From positions 36,540,427-36,604,426 of the forward strand of contig NW_023998414.1 of NCBI RefSeq assembly GCF_014805625.2: a stretch of 64,000 nt of DNA, written 5' to 3'. Source of the stretch: Glossina fuscipes (taxonomy: Eukaryota > Arthropoda > Insecta > Diptera > Glossinidae). A program made the position numbers and the translations under genes. Below the pieces are notes generated by a model, which was not told the origin of the DNA, did no database searches, and was given only the letters and a program-made list of their open reading frames with translations. Of this stretch, positions 49,438 through 62,142 are shown in pieces; within the stretch, counting starts at the first letter, position 1, and each line of letters opens with the position of its first letter.

Positions 49438-50659
49438 TTTATATATAATAAATGACATAAATCTTCGAAAACAAGTTTCTAAGGAAGGAACGGTTTGCTT
49501 ATGGATGCGGGTGAACTGATTGTACTAATTCTATGCAAATCAATTGATATTGTTGTACCTTTAAGTGTAGATTAGTTTCATAATATATGCGTTAATTTAA
49601 TTCTTTAATTTTTATATTAAAGTTGAGTTATTTTTCATATGAACGAAGAGTTAATATTGAGAATTATATCATGACAGCATGCATGTGTGAAATCTTCACT
49701 TGAGAATTGAAAGCTGATATCAAAAAGGCTTTAGACAATTCATCATTTAATTATCATTATGAAAATTATGTCACTTAGGTTTTCCTTCCTCACTTACTTA
49801 GCTATCTCTCTCTGAGGGTAGATAGTTTAAGTGGCTTTCAATCATTAAGACTAAAGTTTTCAGTAAAACTATTAATTATAGGATTCAAATCTATAAACTT
49901 ACGCCTGATGACTATGTTCGCAATCGAAATGTATATGCGTATATGCGAAGACAACAAAGACTTAAGAAAGAAAACCTTCTTCATTCATAATACGTTAAAG
50001 ATTTGAGAATTTTCATTCGTTTCTTGATTTGAAACGTTTGATCATAAATTTTCATTCAAAATTCTTATGTAAAGCAGCAACAGTATAAGGATTTCTTAAA
50101 CGTTGGTCTAGAGAATATGATGACTTGCGGAAAATATTACAGTTGAGCTTGGCGAGACTTTACAAGAACTAAGACTATATATAAGCTTGGCTCCTTGGAC
50201 GTATGCTGGAAGAAGTGCCTCAGAAGTGTTATCGCATCACTATCGTTACCCTTATGATTGAGTCGCGTTTATATTTACAAACAAGAAGTAATTCTTGTTT
50301 TTTTGGGCGTTAAGAAATCTAGATTGGAATCAACTTGTCTCTCGTTGCCATAGCAATAAAATGGATTCGTAGTTTAGCGTTATCGTTGGCGCTGTAGAAA
50401 TGCGGAATCTTCCACTCTGCGCATTTCTTTTTTGGTAAAGTTGATAAACGTCGTCATTGACGTCATTGTCTCGCCTGTTTTACTAAATGAAATCAACTTC
50501 CCATCCGCTCTTCACGGACTCTGTTTTCATGAAAAGTGTTATGGCATTTAGTTAAAGTAAATTTATCAGTTACGTAATTAGATGCACATTGTTTGTAAGG
50601 GTATATCTGACCTAAGGGTTATATATCTAGCACCAAAAGATTGGTTTTTCATTTTATTA
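48336..50659. other. non-coding with simple repeats
   Basis: T/A tracts at 48849-48861 and 49004-49027. TATG-type run 49080-49107. (TA)n at 49396-49434. No gene. Open frames across the poly-A region are artefacts. Confidence 0.5.
49396..49434. repeat. (TA)n microsatellite
   Basis: Perfect TA repeat of about 19 units. Confidence 0.92.
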
Positions 50660-51087
50660 AAACGTGTGCTACATCGTGAAAAAAGTTTCAGAGAACCCAG
50701 GATGTACATCCATGTCCGTCTGTATATATGTATATGTGTTCATTCGTGTGAAGCCTGAAAATGAAAATATCCCCTTGAAATTTGGTAAAGGCTTTGGGAG
50801 TCGATGTATGTAGAGCAAATCGATCATAAGCCACGCCTGTAGAACGATATAAAATGAGAACACCACTCCTTTCAAAACGTCGCTTTGCTGATTACTTACA
50901 TAAATATAAAAATTTTTGTATATTCGAAGAGCATCAACATAACATATCTGTGCAAAAGCGAGAAATATCAACCACGCCCATCTTATATTACAGGATATCA
51001 ATATTTCATTTTATATCATTCTAATGTTAATGAAAAATGTTAGGTATAAAAGATTCGGCCACAGTTGAATATAATTTCCTTTGTTCT
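50660..51087 (+). mobile_element. Fam-A element, single-module copy
   Basis: 'catgtccgtctg', 'tgaaaatgaaaatatcccct', 'aaatcgatcataagccacgc', 'aaaatgagaacaccactcct', then 'accacgcccatcttatatta', and directly the 3' end 'GGTATAAAAGATTCGGCCAC' with a broken hairpin. There is only one GTCC block, so the second module is absent. The 5' head is degraded. Confidence 0.65.
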
Positions 51088-52084
51088 TCACCTCTAAGAT
51101 TGCTCTACAATTGTTTTCTTTTTATTTAATCTTAAGTTATAACGTCACAGTTGAAACTCTTAACATTATAGGCTTTACTCAAATGCATCCCCAATATAGA
51201 CAAATTCTATATATATACGCATGTAACTGTAAGTGTAAAAAGTGAAATGAAATGAATTACTTTACGAACTTTTAGTTGGACTCTGGAAAGTATTTAAGAT
51301 TGCTAACTGTGTGTTAGGTTGTAATAACTCATAGCTAACAACTAAACTCATGAATATTCGATATTACTTTAATTAAGTAATTTTGATGACAACTAAACGA
51401 CAGCAGTTTAGTCAGACGAAGGTGCAGAGAAACACAGCAAGCAATTTGTAAATTATGATAAGAACACTAAGCTATTGGACGGATAAAATTTATTGACTAA
51501 AAGACGCTTAAAATGAGCGAAATTACTTTCGTTGGTGTTTAGCAGTGAAAGAATTCGGTTAAGTGTAACAAGTTGTGTAATGAACTGTAAGGACTAATAT
51601 CGTGAATGGGCGTGATATGAGAGGCGAAAAGTTTATTAATAACGCAGAAGATTAATTATGGATTCCCGTTCCTCAGACATCAGACATGCGAACAGATGAA
51701 ACTGACGTTGTTGAAACTGACGATGAATTGTTGAAGAAGAAATTAGACAGACGTAAAAACAATTTTGCAATAAAATCAAAAAGGGAATAAAAAATTCTCG
51801 GCGTAAATCGCATAACATAACATGAGGAATGGGCAAATTTTTACAGTAGAGGCAAACGACGCAAATATTACACATTTTAAATTAATAAAAGTAAAACCAG
51901 TGAAGAGGGCCACGACCCATCTTTAACACGTTCAGGACGGCGCAGTTTTTCCTATTTCGCATAAGCAATCGCTTGTAAGCCACCGACGGTACACACTGTC
52001 CTTAACATGTTAAATACCCTACATCCCGACATCGCTTAATACACTTATACATTATTTATATAGTTTTCGAAATAACGAGTTGTC
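51088..52084. other. non-coding, nothing recognised
   Basis: AT-rich spacer without a supported gene; the reverse open frame 51636-51875 has no domain signature. Confidence 0.45.
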
Positions 52085-52330
52085 GAGAAATTCGTCCGAA
52101 CCGAACCATTTCCAATAATGTTTTTACTTGGCCTAAAACATGTTGGCGGACAAAATGGGAATGTCATATATTAAAAATATAGTTGTCCAGTTGGACAGAC
52201 AAGTTTAAAGTTACTTTCTGAATCGACTCGTATACTAAAAATGGTATGCCTGTCTCAAGTCCTTGTGTGTATTGCACACATCCGCACTACTTTAATATAC
52301 TCCTTTAGCAGGAACGATTTAGGGTACGAA
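52085..52330 (-). mobile_element. Fam-B copy, reverse orientation
   Basis: On the - strand: 'gagtcgattcagaaagtaac', 'tttaaacttgtctgtccaac', the Fam-B head. 'gaaccatttccaataatgt' is shared with the reverse copy at 63.78 kb ('gaaccattttcaataatgtc'). Confidence 0.6.
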
Positions 52331-53140
52331 CATGCCGAGATATTGTTGCGATTTTTTAAGAAACCTAATTTCAACATGGAGGTGAAACCAAATACACATT
52401 GGCGCCAAGTTTTCTGATGGTTAGATTAGGGGTACATTGGAAGCATCTTCCTATGTGCACTTCTTTCCTCGTAGACTATTGCTATGAAGGAAATACAAAC
52501 CGTTGTTGTTGTTGTTGTGTTGTAACTGATTATGTAAAGTACGTTGACCTAGTAATAGTTGAGAGCATGGAGTATGCCATGTCTGATGTACCACCCTACA
52601 CAAATATATCTTGAAGAAGAATAGTCCGGCGTTAGCTAGCCGCGATTGTATGTTTATGGTATGGAGCAAGCAAGAGCGATTATGTCGCGTAAACTAATTT
52701 TAAAGTAAATTTAAGCCTCCACGGGGCTCAGGAAGCCATATTGACATACCATGTGGACACCGCGATTGAAGCTAGTATATCTAATTACAGTTTGAACGCA
52801 GCAATTAAGCAATGTGTGAGTCCTGATTGCTGGATGCGGCCCTTCGGCGGATGTTGTGGTGGTCGCGGTTGTCCTCATTTATAAAGCGAATAATTAAAAC
52901 GGTAATGATAGGCCTCAGCCTGAGTGTGTTTATTACGCCATACGTGATTATGTCTGGTTTCTCCAGTGCCGTTCAGGCCCTTAGTTAATACGAATTGTCT
53001 AACTCTCTGGAGGGTGCCGGTTACGCAAAATTAACCCGTATACGATTGAGTGCCGTGAAGTCAAGTTTAAAACGGATACTCACTCACGTTGACCAAAAGG
53101 AACATCTGTATAGAGAGCATATAATGCGCTTATGTGATTC
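52331..53140. other. unassigned, locally GC-richer stretch
   Basis: 52640-53080 has clearly more G and C than its surroundings and few simple repeats. All six frames are broken by stops, and no protein family could be read. It may be an old, decayed transposon or pseudogene. A GTT repeat lies at 52503-52519. Confidence 0.35.
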
Positions 53141-53525
53141 ATTCAAAAAATAAAAAAGAAAGAAAAAAATAAAAAAAACCAAAAATATGTATTGTTATCT
53201 TTCAATTATGTTTTGCTTTGTTTTTCTTTTCCTTTTTTTTTTCTTATTTTTTTACTTTGCATTGTAGTTGAAGCGATTTACGAATTGTTTTGTATCGCAT
53301 GCACAATAAATGTTTCGCCACATTCTGTTTGTAATTATGGCAATTTACCAATAATTGATGGCAACAATTGTCGGAGAAACCGCGAACAAGTGGTAGCCTT
53401 GTTGATTAACAAACTTTTCAGTTATACGTTACAAGTTTTGAGGTTATTGTTAAACTTTATTTTATAGGGATTTGCCTAAAGTGCAAGAGCGAACATTTTA
53501 AACGTAATTGGAAATATTCAAGCAC

Positions 53526-53555
53526 GTGTGTGTGTCTGTGTGTGTGTGTGTGTGT
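53526..53555. repeat. (GT)n microsatellite
   Basis: GT repeat with one CT interruption. Confidence 0.9.
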
Positions 53556-53953
53556 AGATATGTTGTTATGCCTATAACATAAACTTAACATCATAGATAG
53601 GTTAAATTTATTTTGTAATTTAAAACTCTTTTCATTTTTCTTGTTTTTTTTATTTTTGTTTTCCACGAGACACTATGCCTTGCATATATGCCAACGTACA
53701 AATTTAAAATGCAATTTAACTTGAAACAAAATGTCTTGCCCAGAAATGAAACTATTTCTACGGTTAGCATGTAGAGCTGTTGAAACCGCAAACTCTTCGA
53801 GACTCATGTAATCGACACGGTATGCAGCAGCTATGCTCAATCTTTTATGTTCCGAGTTGAAGGCAAGCAATTCAAACTTTGTACATTTTGCGATATATAT
53901 GGAAATAAGATTCGATTAGGTAACATAGCCATATCCATCGTACAACAGTAATG

Positions 53954-53960
<7 letters not shown>

Positions 53961-53985
<25 letters not shown>
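53961..53985. repeat. (GT)n microsatellite
   Basis: Perfect GT run after 'gcgtgtat'. Confidence 0.9.
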
Positions 53986-54153
53986 CATTAACACATGCGA
54001 GTATGAATGGCTTTCAAGTGTGCGTTAGATGTTCTGTAAATGCTTTTTGAATATATATAGAAATAGTTTATTGTAAAATAATGAAAAGATAAAATTTATT
54101 CTTTTCTTTAATCGCGCAATTATATTAAGGTTCAACTTCTTCTAAACTTTTCT

Positions 54154-54189
<36 letters not shown>

Positions 54190-56964
54190 GTAATACACGC
54201 AATATACATTAAAGTACATAACAAATAGAGAAAAGAAATAAAAAACTTTTTCCCTATTACATACATATATGTATTAACATAAAATTATTGAAATTTGTTT
54301 TTTTATTTTTTATTTTTTTTTGTTTTTAATAACACCAATCAGTCAGGAGATGTCGTGCGATTCGTGTGACACGGCGACTGTCGGTAAGAAAAGAGGCAAA
54401 AGAAAGAAATAGGGCTACAAGCGGCTACAAGCAAAATCCGCACTACCGCACTTGAGATTTGAATTTGCGAATACTGACTTAACTGCCGTCAGTTCGTACC
54501 TACTCGGCTACTCAACTGGAAATTATTCGAAAATGCGATATGAAAAATCTGTATATTATTTACTTTTTCATTTATCGAAAGAATTTCTCCCTTTTTGTTA
54601 ATGAAAAATAATATAAAAATTCAAATGTTGGTCCCGTCGCCTATAGCTTTCTACATGCATCTGTAATTAGGAAACAATCAAATTTTTCTTATGTTATTAC
54701 ATATAAATAAATAAATTATTTCTTTTTTCGAAATTTCATAATCTTTTTTCACATATGTATCTACAATATATATCATCTTCCTGCAAAATGTTCAGAGAAA
54801 GTCTCGATAGAGATATGCGTAATATGCCAACAAAGCCGCAGAAGCCATTTGCCCGATATGCTATTGTATACTGTAACACGTTATAATCGAACAAAAAAAA
54901 AAAAAAACTACATTCAAAAGACAATAACTTTGTTTTTTATTTAAATCAAAACTTGCGTAAATTCTGGGACATGCCGAGCCTATAAATAAAAAAATTAAAT
55001 AAAAAAATTTTAATTGTAAAAGAGAAAGAGAAAAACAAAGATCATACCCTGACGTTATCATCGGTTTTTGCGATTTGTGAAATTGTCTCACTTCTCGTAC
55101 ATGTCAGCACCTTATAGGTAATTGTACAAAATAAACGTTACTTGTATGTTATATATGTTATCTTCGCTGTCCGTAATTAAGAATCATTTTAGCTTATCAG
55201 TGAACTTTAATTATCTGTAGAATGAAACGGACAGTGAAAATATGATAAATCTTTGAGGAGATTTCGACAAACAGACCCGATATGCCTAAGCCGAGAATAT
55301 GCTTACACATCAGTCCAGAGAAATCATTTAAGACGAGTTTTTGCACTTTACACTCGTGGGTGTCTTTTGATATCGTACTTTAAGTACGACTGTTGCATCT
55401 AAAATGTCCCTGCGGTTTTACCTTGAAGTTATCTTTCACCTTTACTTGACACCTTTTTATCATTTAAGTATGAACGTATGCTGCTCTGCTGAGATGCTTT
55501 AATATCATTGTGCGCATATAGGCATATATATATATATATATATATATAGGATTCATAAAGACTTACAGTTACAACACGCATACACCCACACAAAAGCATG
55601 TACATTGCATGTATGAATTTATATATGAATATGAGTAAGGATGTGAAAAGTACTACCATAAAAATACACTAAAATGTATCCGTATCTAACAGCACTAAAG
55701 TATCTAAACAAACGACTGTTCAGTTCCAATGCTCAGTATCAGTGTATTGCGTAAGTACATGTGCGATTGTAGATGAACGTTAGTTTATTGCAACCAAACA
55801 AAAAAAAAAAAAAAAAAAAAAAAATAAAGAGAAAGGAAAAGGAAAAACGCCCATTTACCCAAAATTTGTTATTTATGGGCATAACATTTTATATAGTTTT
55901 AAAACTTTGCGAGAAAATACTATAATATTTTCGTAGGGGAAAATCTATTTCGTGGTATGAACCGCACATACCAGCCCCTCTCCACATACATAAGAAAGTC
56001 CTATGTTTTTCACATATCTGAGAAACTATTTTTGGCATCTCCGATGGTAACTGCGATTCTATTCTCAGGTATATTCTATTCCATAAAGACTCGTGTACAC
56101 ACACACACACACACACATTCACTTTGTCTAACGTAATCAAAATAAGAATGTGCAGGTTTTAAAAAAGTGCAATTACACTGAATTCTACCATAGTAAGAGT
56201 GAGAATATTTTCTGTCATCTTCCTAATGTTTGCTTAACATCGTGCATCACATTCATATGTTCATATCTCTAATCGCAACGTAGAGTGTATATGCACGTGC
56301 ATGCGTATGTGTATGTGTGTATACGTTGTAAACTTTCTTGTCTGATAGGTTTACTTTGGTTTAAATGCCATACTTTTGTGTTTTTTTTTTTTTGTTTTTT
56401 ACTGACTTCATGTCTGGTATTTTACGTTTCTGTATTTGGTAACATAAACATATAGATATAGACGTATTTTAATGTTCATAAGCAGCTTGATTTTAGTAAA
56501 ATTTTTCATATCTTTTTTTAATCGTTAAACATTTTACGAGACTACTATTACGTTAGCATTATATAAATCATTTTATACTCATTAGGCTTTGAACGGTTGA
56601 TTTTCTTATACGCCATCACGGCATCATCTATAATAAAATCTTAATGACAAAGCACAAAAAATATATGTTCTTTTCGGTTGTAAAATACCTCTTTCGAAAA
56701 AACGTGTAGGCGTGTAGCAAAACCACTTATAAAAATTGCCGATTTCTCGAAATTAATAAATTGCAAAGAAGAAGAGGAAGGGCTTAAAAGTGTGTTTTTC
56801 GCCGGAACACAACTTCCTGTCGGTACTCTCTAGTTTTCTGTCAAAAAATATTTGTTTATTTTATTGTATTAGAAAATCTTTTTTTTTTTTTTTTTTTTTT
56901 TTGCATTTAAACATATCAGTAAGCCTTTCTATGTCCTACGTCATTTACGATAAGTTAGTGCGAA

Positions 56965-57430
56965 TGTAAGCAACATTCGGAAGGACTTGAACTAGACCAC
57001 ATTTCAGAATATCAATTAATATACAATAATTTTAAACATTTCTGTCCGTCCATCTGTCTCGTCTGCTTTATCGTATTATAACTTCGGATAGAAATTTTCT
57101 TATGTACTTTGATAAATTTGGTAAAGTGGCGTGTTTTGGCTTAAGTGCGGCACCATTCGTTTAAATTCTCCTCATAGAACGTGAAATTTTGAATGAAAAA
57201 ACTTCGCAATTTTCGATATACAGTAATATTTCCGCACAGTGGGTATATATTAAAAATGTTGTACAGTGGATAGACCATTTTTGGGATTGTCTCCACTAAA
57301 AAGTAAGCCTTCTTATGGCAACAAGATCTAATTTATAATTTTTTGGTATAGAAATTAATTTTGAAAAGAGATTTGACCTATCTACTGTAGCTACTGTACT
57401 AAGCTCGAGCTATACAAGCCTTCTTTGCAG
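56965..57430 (+). mobile_element. Fam-B interspersed repeat, longer copy
   Basis: 'gtaagcaacattcggaagga' (matches 'ctaagtaacattcaaaatga' at 39.04 kb), 'tttctgtccgtccatctgtc', 'gtgttttggcttaagtgcgg', and later 'ccttcttatggcaacaagat', shared with the 11.4-kb copy. It gives one of the better views of Fam-B length (at least ~450 bp). Confidence 0.6.
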
Positions 57431-58447
57431 AGTCCATAAAGTTTGTTTTAAAAGTTAACTTATGCCGGACACCAAAGTGTAATTAAACTATCATGTATTT
57501 ATTTTAATAAAATTGATTTTAATTGTATTAGAAACCGATATATACATATATATATAAACATTTTTTTTTGCTATACTTTCTTATCTTTCTATCTAGTGCC
57601 CGCCAATATAATATTTTAAGAATTAGAATGATTCTAAATAGCTTAACATTTTCACTTTATATGTTTGTTGCTTTTGCAAGTTCACGATTCACGCTTCACG
57701 ATTTTATTGATCATCAATGTATCATCTAACGGCAGATATAGAAACTCGTCTCTAAGATTGATAATTTAATCAATATTCTATAAATTAATCCATAATAGAT
57801 TATCTTATGCTTTCTTCTCATAAGAATAAACAACAGGTCAATGGTTGTGGATTCAAATCCCAAGTCCAATAGAGTTTTCAATAAAGCCGATAACCTTAAA
57901 TGTTCGTAATCTAAGGCTTAACCATTCGAATTTATTTTCTCTGCCTAAATAATAATAATAATAATAATAATATGTAAAAGACGAAAAGAAATTCTTTTTA
58001 AGAAAAAAAAAAAAAATTCTCAAAATAATTCCCTTATGTTTAATTTATATAATTGTATGTTGAAATATATTCACATATTTGTTCGGCGTTAAATTGCGAA
58101 TATGCATATGTTCATGCAATTATAGCCATCTATCCATCTCTTGTATTGTCTGTCAATCTATTCCTGAAATGCTTAACATGTATCGGTGTTGAGGTATGAG
58201 GATGAAGCTGAAGCTGAAGCTGAAGCTGACACTTGACACATCTCGTTTTGATTAAATTCCATAAATCAGTTTACACAATTGAATTTTCTCTTTTAAACAG
58301 ACGACTATTATTAAAAACGAGAGCATAAATTTGCAATTGATAAAAGAAAAAGAGACAAAAAAAAGAGTTTATTTTATATTGCATTTAAATAGTTTTTAAG
58401 ATGATCGATCTAATTAGGTTAATTCCGGTAATAAAAATTATTTACTA
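57431..58447. other. non-coding, simple repeats
   Basis: (AAT)n at 57949-57971, A tract 58002-58015, four GAAGCT units at 58204-58227, and three TTCACG(A/C) units near 57681-57702. No gene. Confidence 0.5.
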
Positions 58448-58960
58448 TTTATTATACCCATTGCCAAAGCGTAAGGGATGTATGTATTCATTTGATCAAA
58501 ACGTTTGCAATGGTTGCAGAAGGAAGCTTCACCGCACCTACGCACCCACAGAATATATGCATTCCTGATCATCGTTAAATTCTAAATCAATTTAAATCTA
58601 TCCGTCCGTCCGCCTGTCCGCCTGTGTAATGGCTTTTATAAACTTGAATCTGTTCAGCAGAAATATTGGAAGCTCTTGCATGCAGCCGCACGGTTTTGAA
58701 AATGGTCAAATTCGGTCGAAGGACTCGTCCCTAACACCTACATGCCTACGCTAACAAAAAACTGTAAAGCTGCTTTGCTTTTCTTTGCTGCGCTTTTTAC
58801 TTGTCACTCATAAAGCGCAACATACGCATCATATAAATTTTTACTTTTATTCTAAAACTGAATAAAATTGACCGCGCCCATTCAATATAGGATAATGGAT
58901 AATGGATAATGTAAAAAAAGGTTGGGTTACAATCGCATATAATTATTTATTCTTGTTTTT
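58448..58960 (+). mobile_element. Fam-A element, single-module internally deleted copy
   Basis: Module 1 is intact: 'TTTATTATACCCATTGCC', 'tttgatcaaaacgtttgcaa', GTCC block at 58601-58625, 'gtcaaattcggtcgaaggac'. At 'accgcgcccattcaatata' it passes straight to a 'gataatgg' triplicate and a degraded 3' end finishing in 'TTATTCTTGTTTTT'. The whole second module is missing. Confidence 0.75.
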
Positions 58961-59323
58961 ACATTCATTTTTTATTGCTTTCCATTCTTTTATTAAAATT
59001 AAATTAAATTAATTTATATTTAATATTTTAAATTCCATTCCATATTTCAGTGTCACTTTCATACAATAATTTAGCAATAAAATATTCTTTTTTCTCTATT
59101 ACGCAACATATATAAAGCAAAACTTTGTTTTACTTAGGTAAAGCATATCGATGTAAGTTATACTACACTTGAGTATCGCAACGGTCTTTGTCTTTATTGA
59201 ATTCGTTTTCCAATTTTCTTATTGTTTTTTTTTTTTTTATTTTTTTTTTTTATTTTTTTGGTCCCATAACGTTTTCAATGGCATATATCTTAAGAGTTTT
59301 ATTGTTTTATTAGTATTGTTATT

Positions 59324-59355
<32 letters not shown>

Positions 59356-59704
59356 TATATGTAAATATTTTTAATTGAATTTAATTGCATAAGCGTTTTA
59401 TGATTTTCATTGGCGTTGAAAATTTCAACGAAAACGAGAACTTATACATTCAATTGCAAATTAGTTGGAATTATTATCAGAAATTTAAACTTGAGTAGCA
59501 TTTGTTTCCGAGTTGTTTTGTTGTTCTGTTTTGTTTTCGTTTGTTTTCCACGATATGCGAAACTTTTTTCTCTCCCTTTTCCTTCATATACCGTGAAATC
59601 GGATTATAATCTCGAATGAAATAAGCAAAAAAGAAAATACACCTTACAATCGAAATATTCAATTAATGAACAACACTACATATATCCGATATTATTGTAA
59701 TCTC
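58961..59704. other. non-coding, T-rich simple sequence
   Basis: T tracts at 59226-59240 and 59242-59252. (TTA)n at 59318-59338 passes into (TA)n to 59360. Open frames here are leucine/phenylalanine/tyrosine-rich products of low complexity. Confidence 0.5.
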
Positions 59705-60505
59705 TTCATACTCATCACAGAAGGATGAGGGGTATATTTATTTTGTCATACCGTTTGCACCGCCCAGAAAGAACCATTAGAGACCCCGCAAAGTATATAT
59801 ATATTCTTGATCTGCCTTAAATTCTAAATCGATTTAAGGATGTCCGTCTGTCCGTCTGTATAAAGCCTATTATGTAAACATTCTGCTAGCCGCGACGATG
59901 AAACTATCCCACTGTAAATTTGACAGAAACATTGGAAGTTCCTCCACATTGGTTGGTATTAAAAATGGGTCAAATCGGTCGAAGGATACGCCCATAGTAT
60001 TACGTAAACTGAAAATATCTTTCTCTTTTTCAAAATGAGTGAAAAACGAATCTGTAAAAATTTGAACGCATATTCTAGAATTGCTGTTCACAAATGGAAA
60101 GAACTGACAACGCCTATCCAATGTTATAGTGTATCAAACTTTGATTATTTTTTCAATATCTTTATAATGTGTACAAACCCGTCTGATAAACTCCTAACTA
60201 AAGTATATAAATTCTTCGCCCGTTTCAAATTTTGATTGCAAGTAGGTATCCTTGTTGGTTCGTCTTTCAATTCGGCTGTGTATCCAACAGTGCGGTATTT
60301 GTGTTAATCATTCTCCAGATAGCGAAAATGAAAATACCCGCCCACAATTTTACAAAGGAATTTGAGATTATTTTAAACCGGTCAAAGGAGATGCCTATAG
60401 CGTCCACTGGCCTATGCAGTTCTTGTCCTTTTTTGTAGTCTTTTTCTAGGACAATTGTGATGGGCATAAAAGATTCGTTCCGAATATAATTTTCGTACTT
60501 GTTTT
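59705..60505 (+). mobile_element. Fam-A element, near-complete copy
   Basis: Head 'TTCATACTCATCACAGAAGG', 'tttgtcataccgtttgcacc', 'agtatatatatattcttgat', GTCC block 59842-59858, 'gggtcaaatcggtcgaagga'. Module 2 is present but its GTCC block is eroded (~60258-60295). The 3' end is 'GGGCATAAAAGATTCG' with most of the hairpin lost, then 'TTTTCGTACTTGTTTT'. Confidence 0.8.
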
Positions 60506-61223
60506 GTTTGTTATTCCTTTTCACACCCTTCTACACCTCATCACACAGTCACAGTTCCGGTAAACCTTGTAGTTACATACATCCTTTCAAAGAGTATAGA
60601 AAATAAACTCACAGACAGGCATTGAAAAAGCGTAAAGAAAACCAACTGACGTCACGAATTTGAACATAACGGGAGAAAGTGTACGAGAAAAACGAAAGCT
60701 ATAACATAAGAAAGTGAATCAATTTCTTTTGCAAAGCAATTAAGAGAAGAAAACAAATGTATGAGCATTAGGCAAACATATTATTGAAGCGGTTACAATA
60801 ATAATAATAAAAACAAATGCAAAATTATATCTGATTTTGAAGAAATTTTCGGATACATATATCAATCAATTTCTCTCAAAGGTATTTCAATACATCCCTA
60901 ATTGAATTAAGAATATCTACTGTGCCCTGGAAGGACTTTTTAAATTGATCGTGATTGAATGAAATAATACAGAATCGCATATATGGGGAAATTTTTTTTC
61001 TCGCGCGTCCCAGAAGAGAGTCTTTTTTCGATTAGACGACTAGGTTCGACTGGTAATAAGCGATGAAGAATCTAAAGCAAAGTAAGGTGAAAATAACTTA
61101 TCCTATTCAAAATTTCTCTCGTGTTAGACAGACACACTCGTTAGGCAGACACATATAATGTGTGCGACGCATTAAACTCAATCCAATTTCACAAAAGAAT
61201 CCGTCACAACAACTTTTGATAGT
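60506..61223. other. non-coding, no gene seen
   Basis: Spacer without recognised features except a short AAT run near 60800. Confidence 0.45.
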
Positions 61224-61310
61224 ATGTCACATAACAAACGGGAAATTCTCCAGCAAGGATCATACTCTCCAGATATTGCCCCTTCCGAGTATTATGAATT
61301 TCTTACGGAG
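61224..61310 (+). pseudogene. mariner/Tc1-type transposase fossil
   Basis: The frame from 61224 contains 'YSPDIAPSEYYEF', close to the conserved mariner motif around the second catalytic aspartate (usually Y-S-P-D-L-A-P-S-D-Y-H-L-F). The sequence before it is only loosely similar, and an A-rich tract follows. There is no full transposase. It is separate from the fossil at 39.7 kb and carries a different part of the protein. Confidence 0.65.
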
Positions 61311-62040
61311 TTTAAAAAACAAAAAACAAAAAAAAACAAAAAAACAAAAAAAACAAAACTCTCCCGTCTACAATTAAATTGCGAGACGTACAGTTCAATG
61401 AAAGATGATTGTATAGAAAAATGAAGACTATAGCTTTAATTAATAAAATTACATTCTTTGAAGTTTCCCCCTATTAAGATTTATCTTTTCTAAAGTCCCA
61501 TCGAGAAAGGGATGGCGTAAAAACTGTTCATATTCATAGCACATAAGTCTAAGATGCATATAACACTCTTGTGATTCAGATTAAAACTTATATGTATGTT
61601 GTCTGTTTGCGTGTGCGTTACATTAAATCTATACTCTCATCGTTCTATTCATAAAGATTTAAGTCACATTACATGCATTTTCGCCTTTGAATGCCAGCCA
61701 TGGCTGGCGGAGGTTATTCGTCGTGCATAGAAAGGAAAACCAAGCAAAACTATCATAATTTATTGAAGCAGTTGTGTTTCTTTTGTGCAAAAGTGTTGAA
61801 AAGTACGAATAAAAAAAATTCTTTTCACAAAACTGACTTGAATTGGAAAACGTTGCCTTTACATCATCATATCAAAAATTGTATTGAACATAAAAACTGA
61901 TTCATTTACTGCCATTGTTTGTGATTAATAAAAGGAAAACCATACATCAGCTGCAAAATGATCATTATCGGAAAATGTTATTCAAATTAAGAATCAATCA
62001 TATGATTTTTTCGATGAATTTTTATATGGCAAAAATAAGA

Positions 62041-62041
<1 letters not shown>
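61311..62041. other. non-coding, nothing recognised
   Basis: A-rich run with C interruptions at 61317-61360. No supported gene; open frames are short and lysine-rich. Confidence 0.45.

Positions 62042-62099
<58 letters not shown>
62042..62099. repeat. A58 homopolymer tract
   Basis: Uninterrupted 58 A, the longest homopolymer in the window, followed by T-rich sequence and a second A tract (about 62124-62142) that abuts the reverse Fam-A element. Confidence 0.95.
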
Positions 62100-62103
<4 letters not shown>

Positions 62104-62142
62104 TAGGTATATTTATTTTTTTTTAAAAAAAAAAAAAAAAAA

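Larger units (their letters stand above)
53141..56964. other. non-coding; several microsatellites
   Basis: (TG)n at 53526-53555 and 53961-53985. (TA)n at 54153-54189 and 55526-55548. Poly-A at 55800-55824. (AC)n at 56096-56116. T tracts at 56382-56392 and 56879-56902. No gene was recognised. Confidence 0.5.

Noticed and set aside
57840..57875. tRNA-like 'ggattcaaatccca' B-box resemblance
   Set aside because: No matching A box, acceptor stem or anticodon arm found around it.
59169..59378. Hydrophobic, membrane-like + strand frame
   Set aside because: Derived from poly-T, TTA and TA microsatellites.
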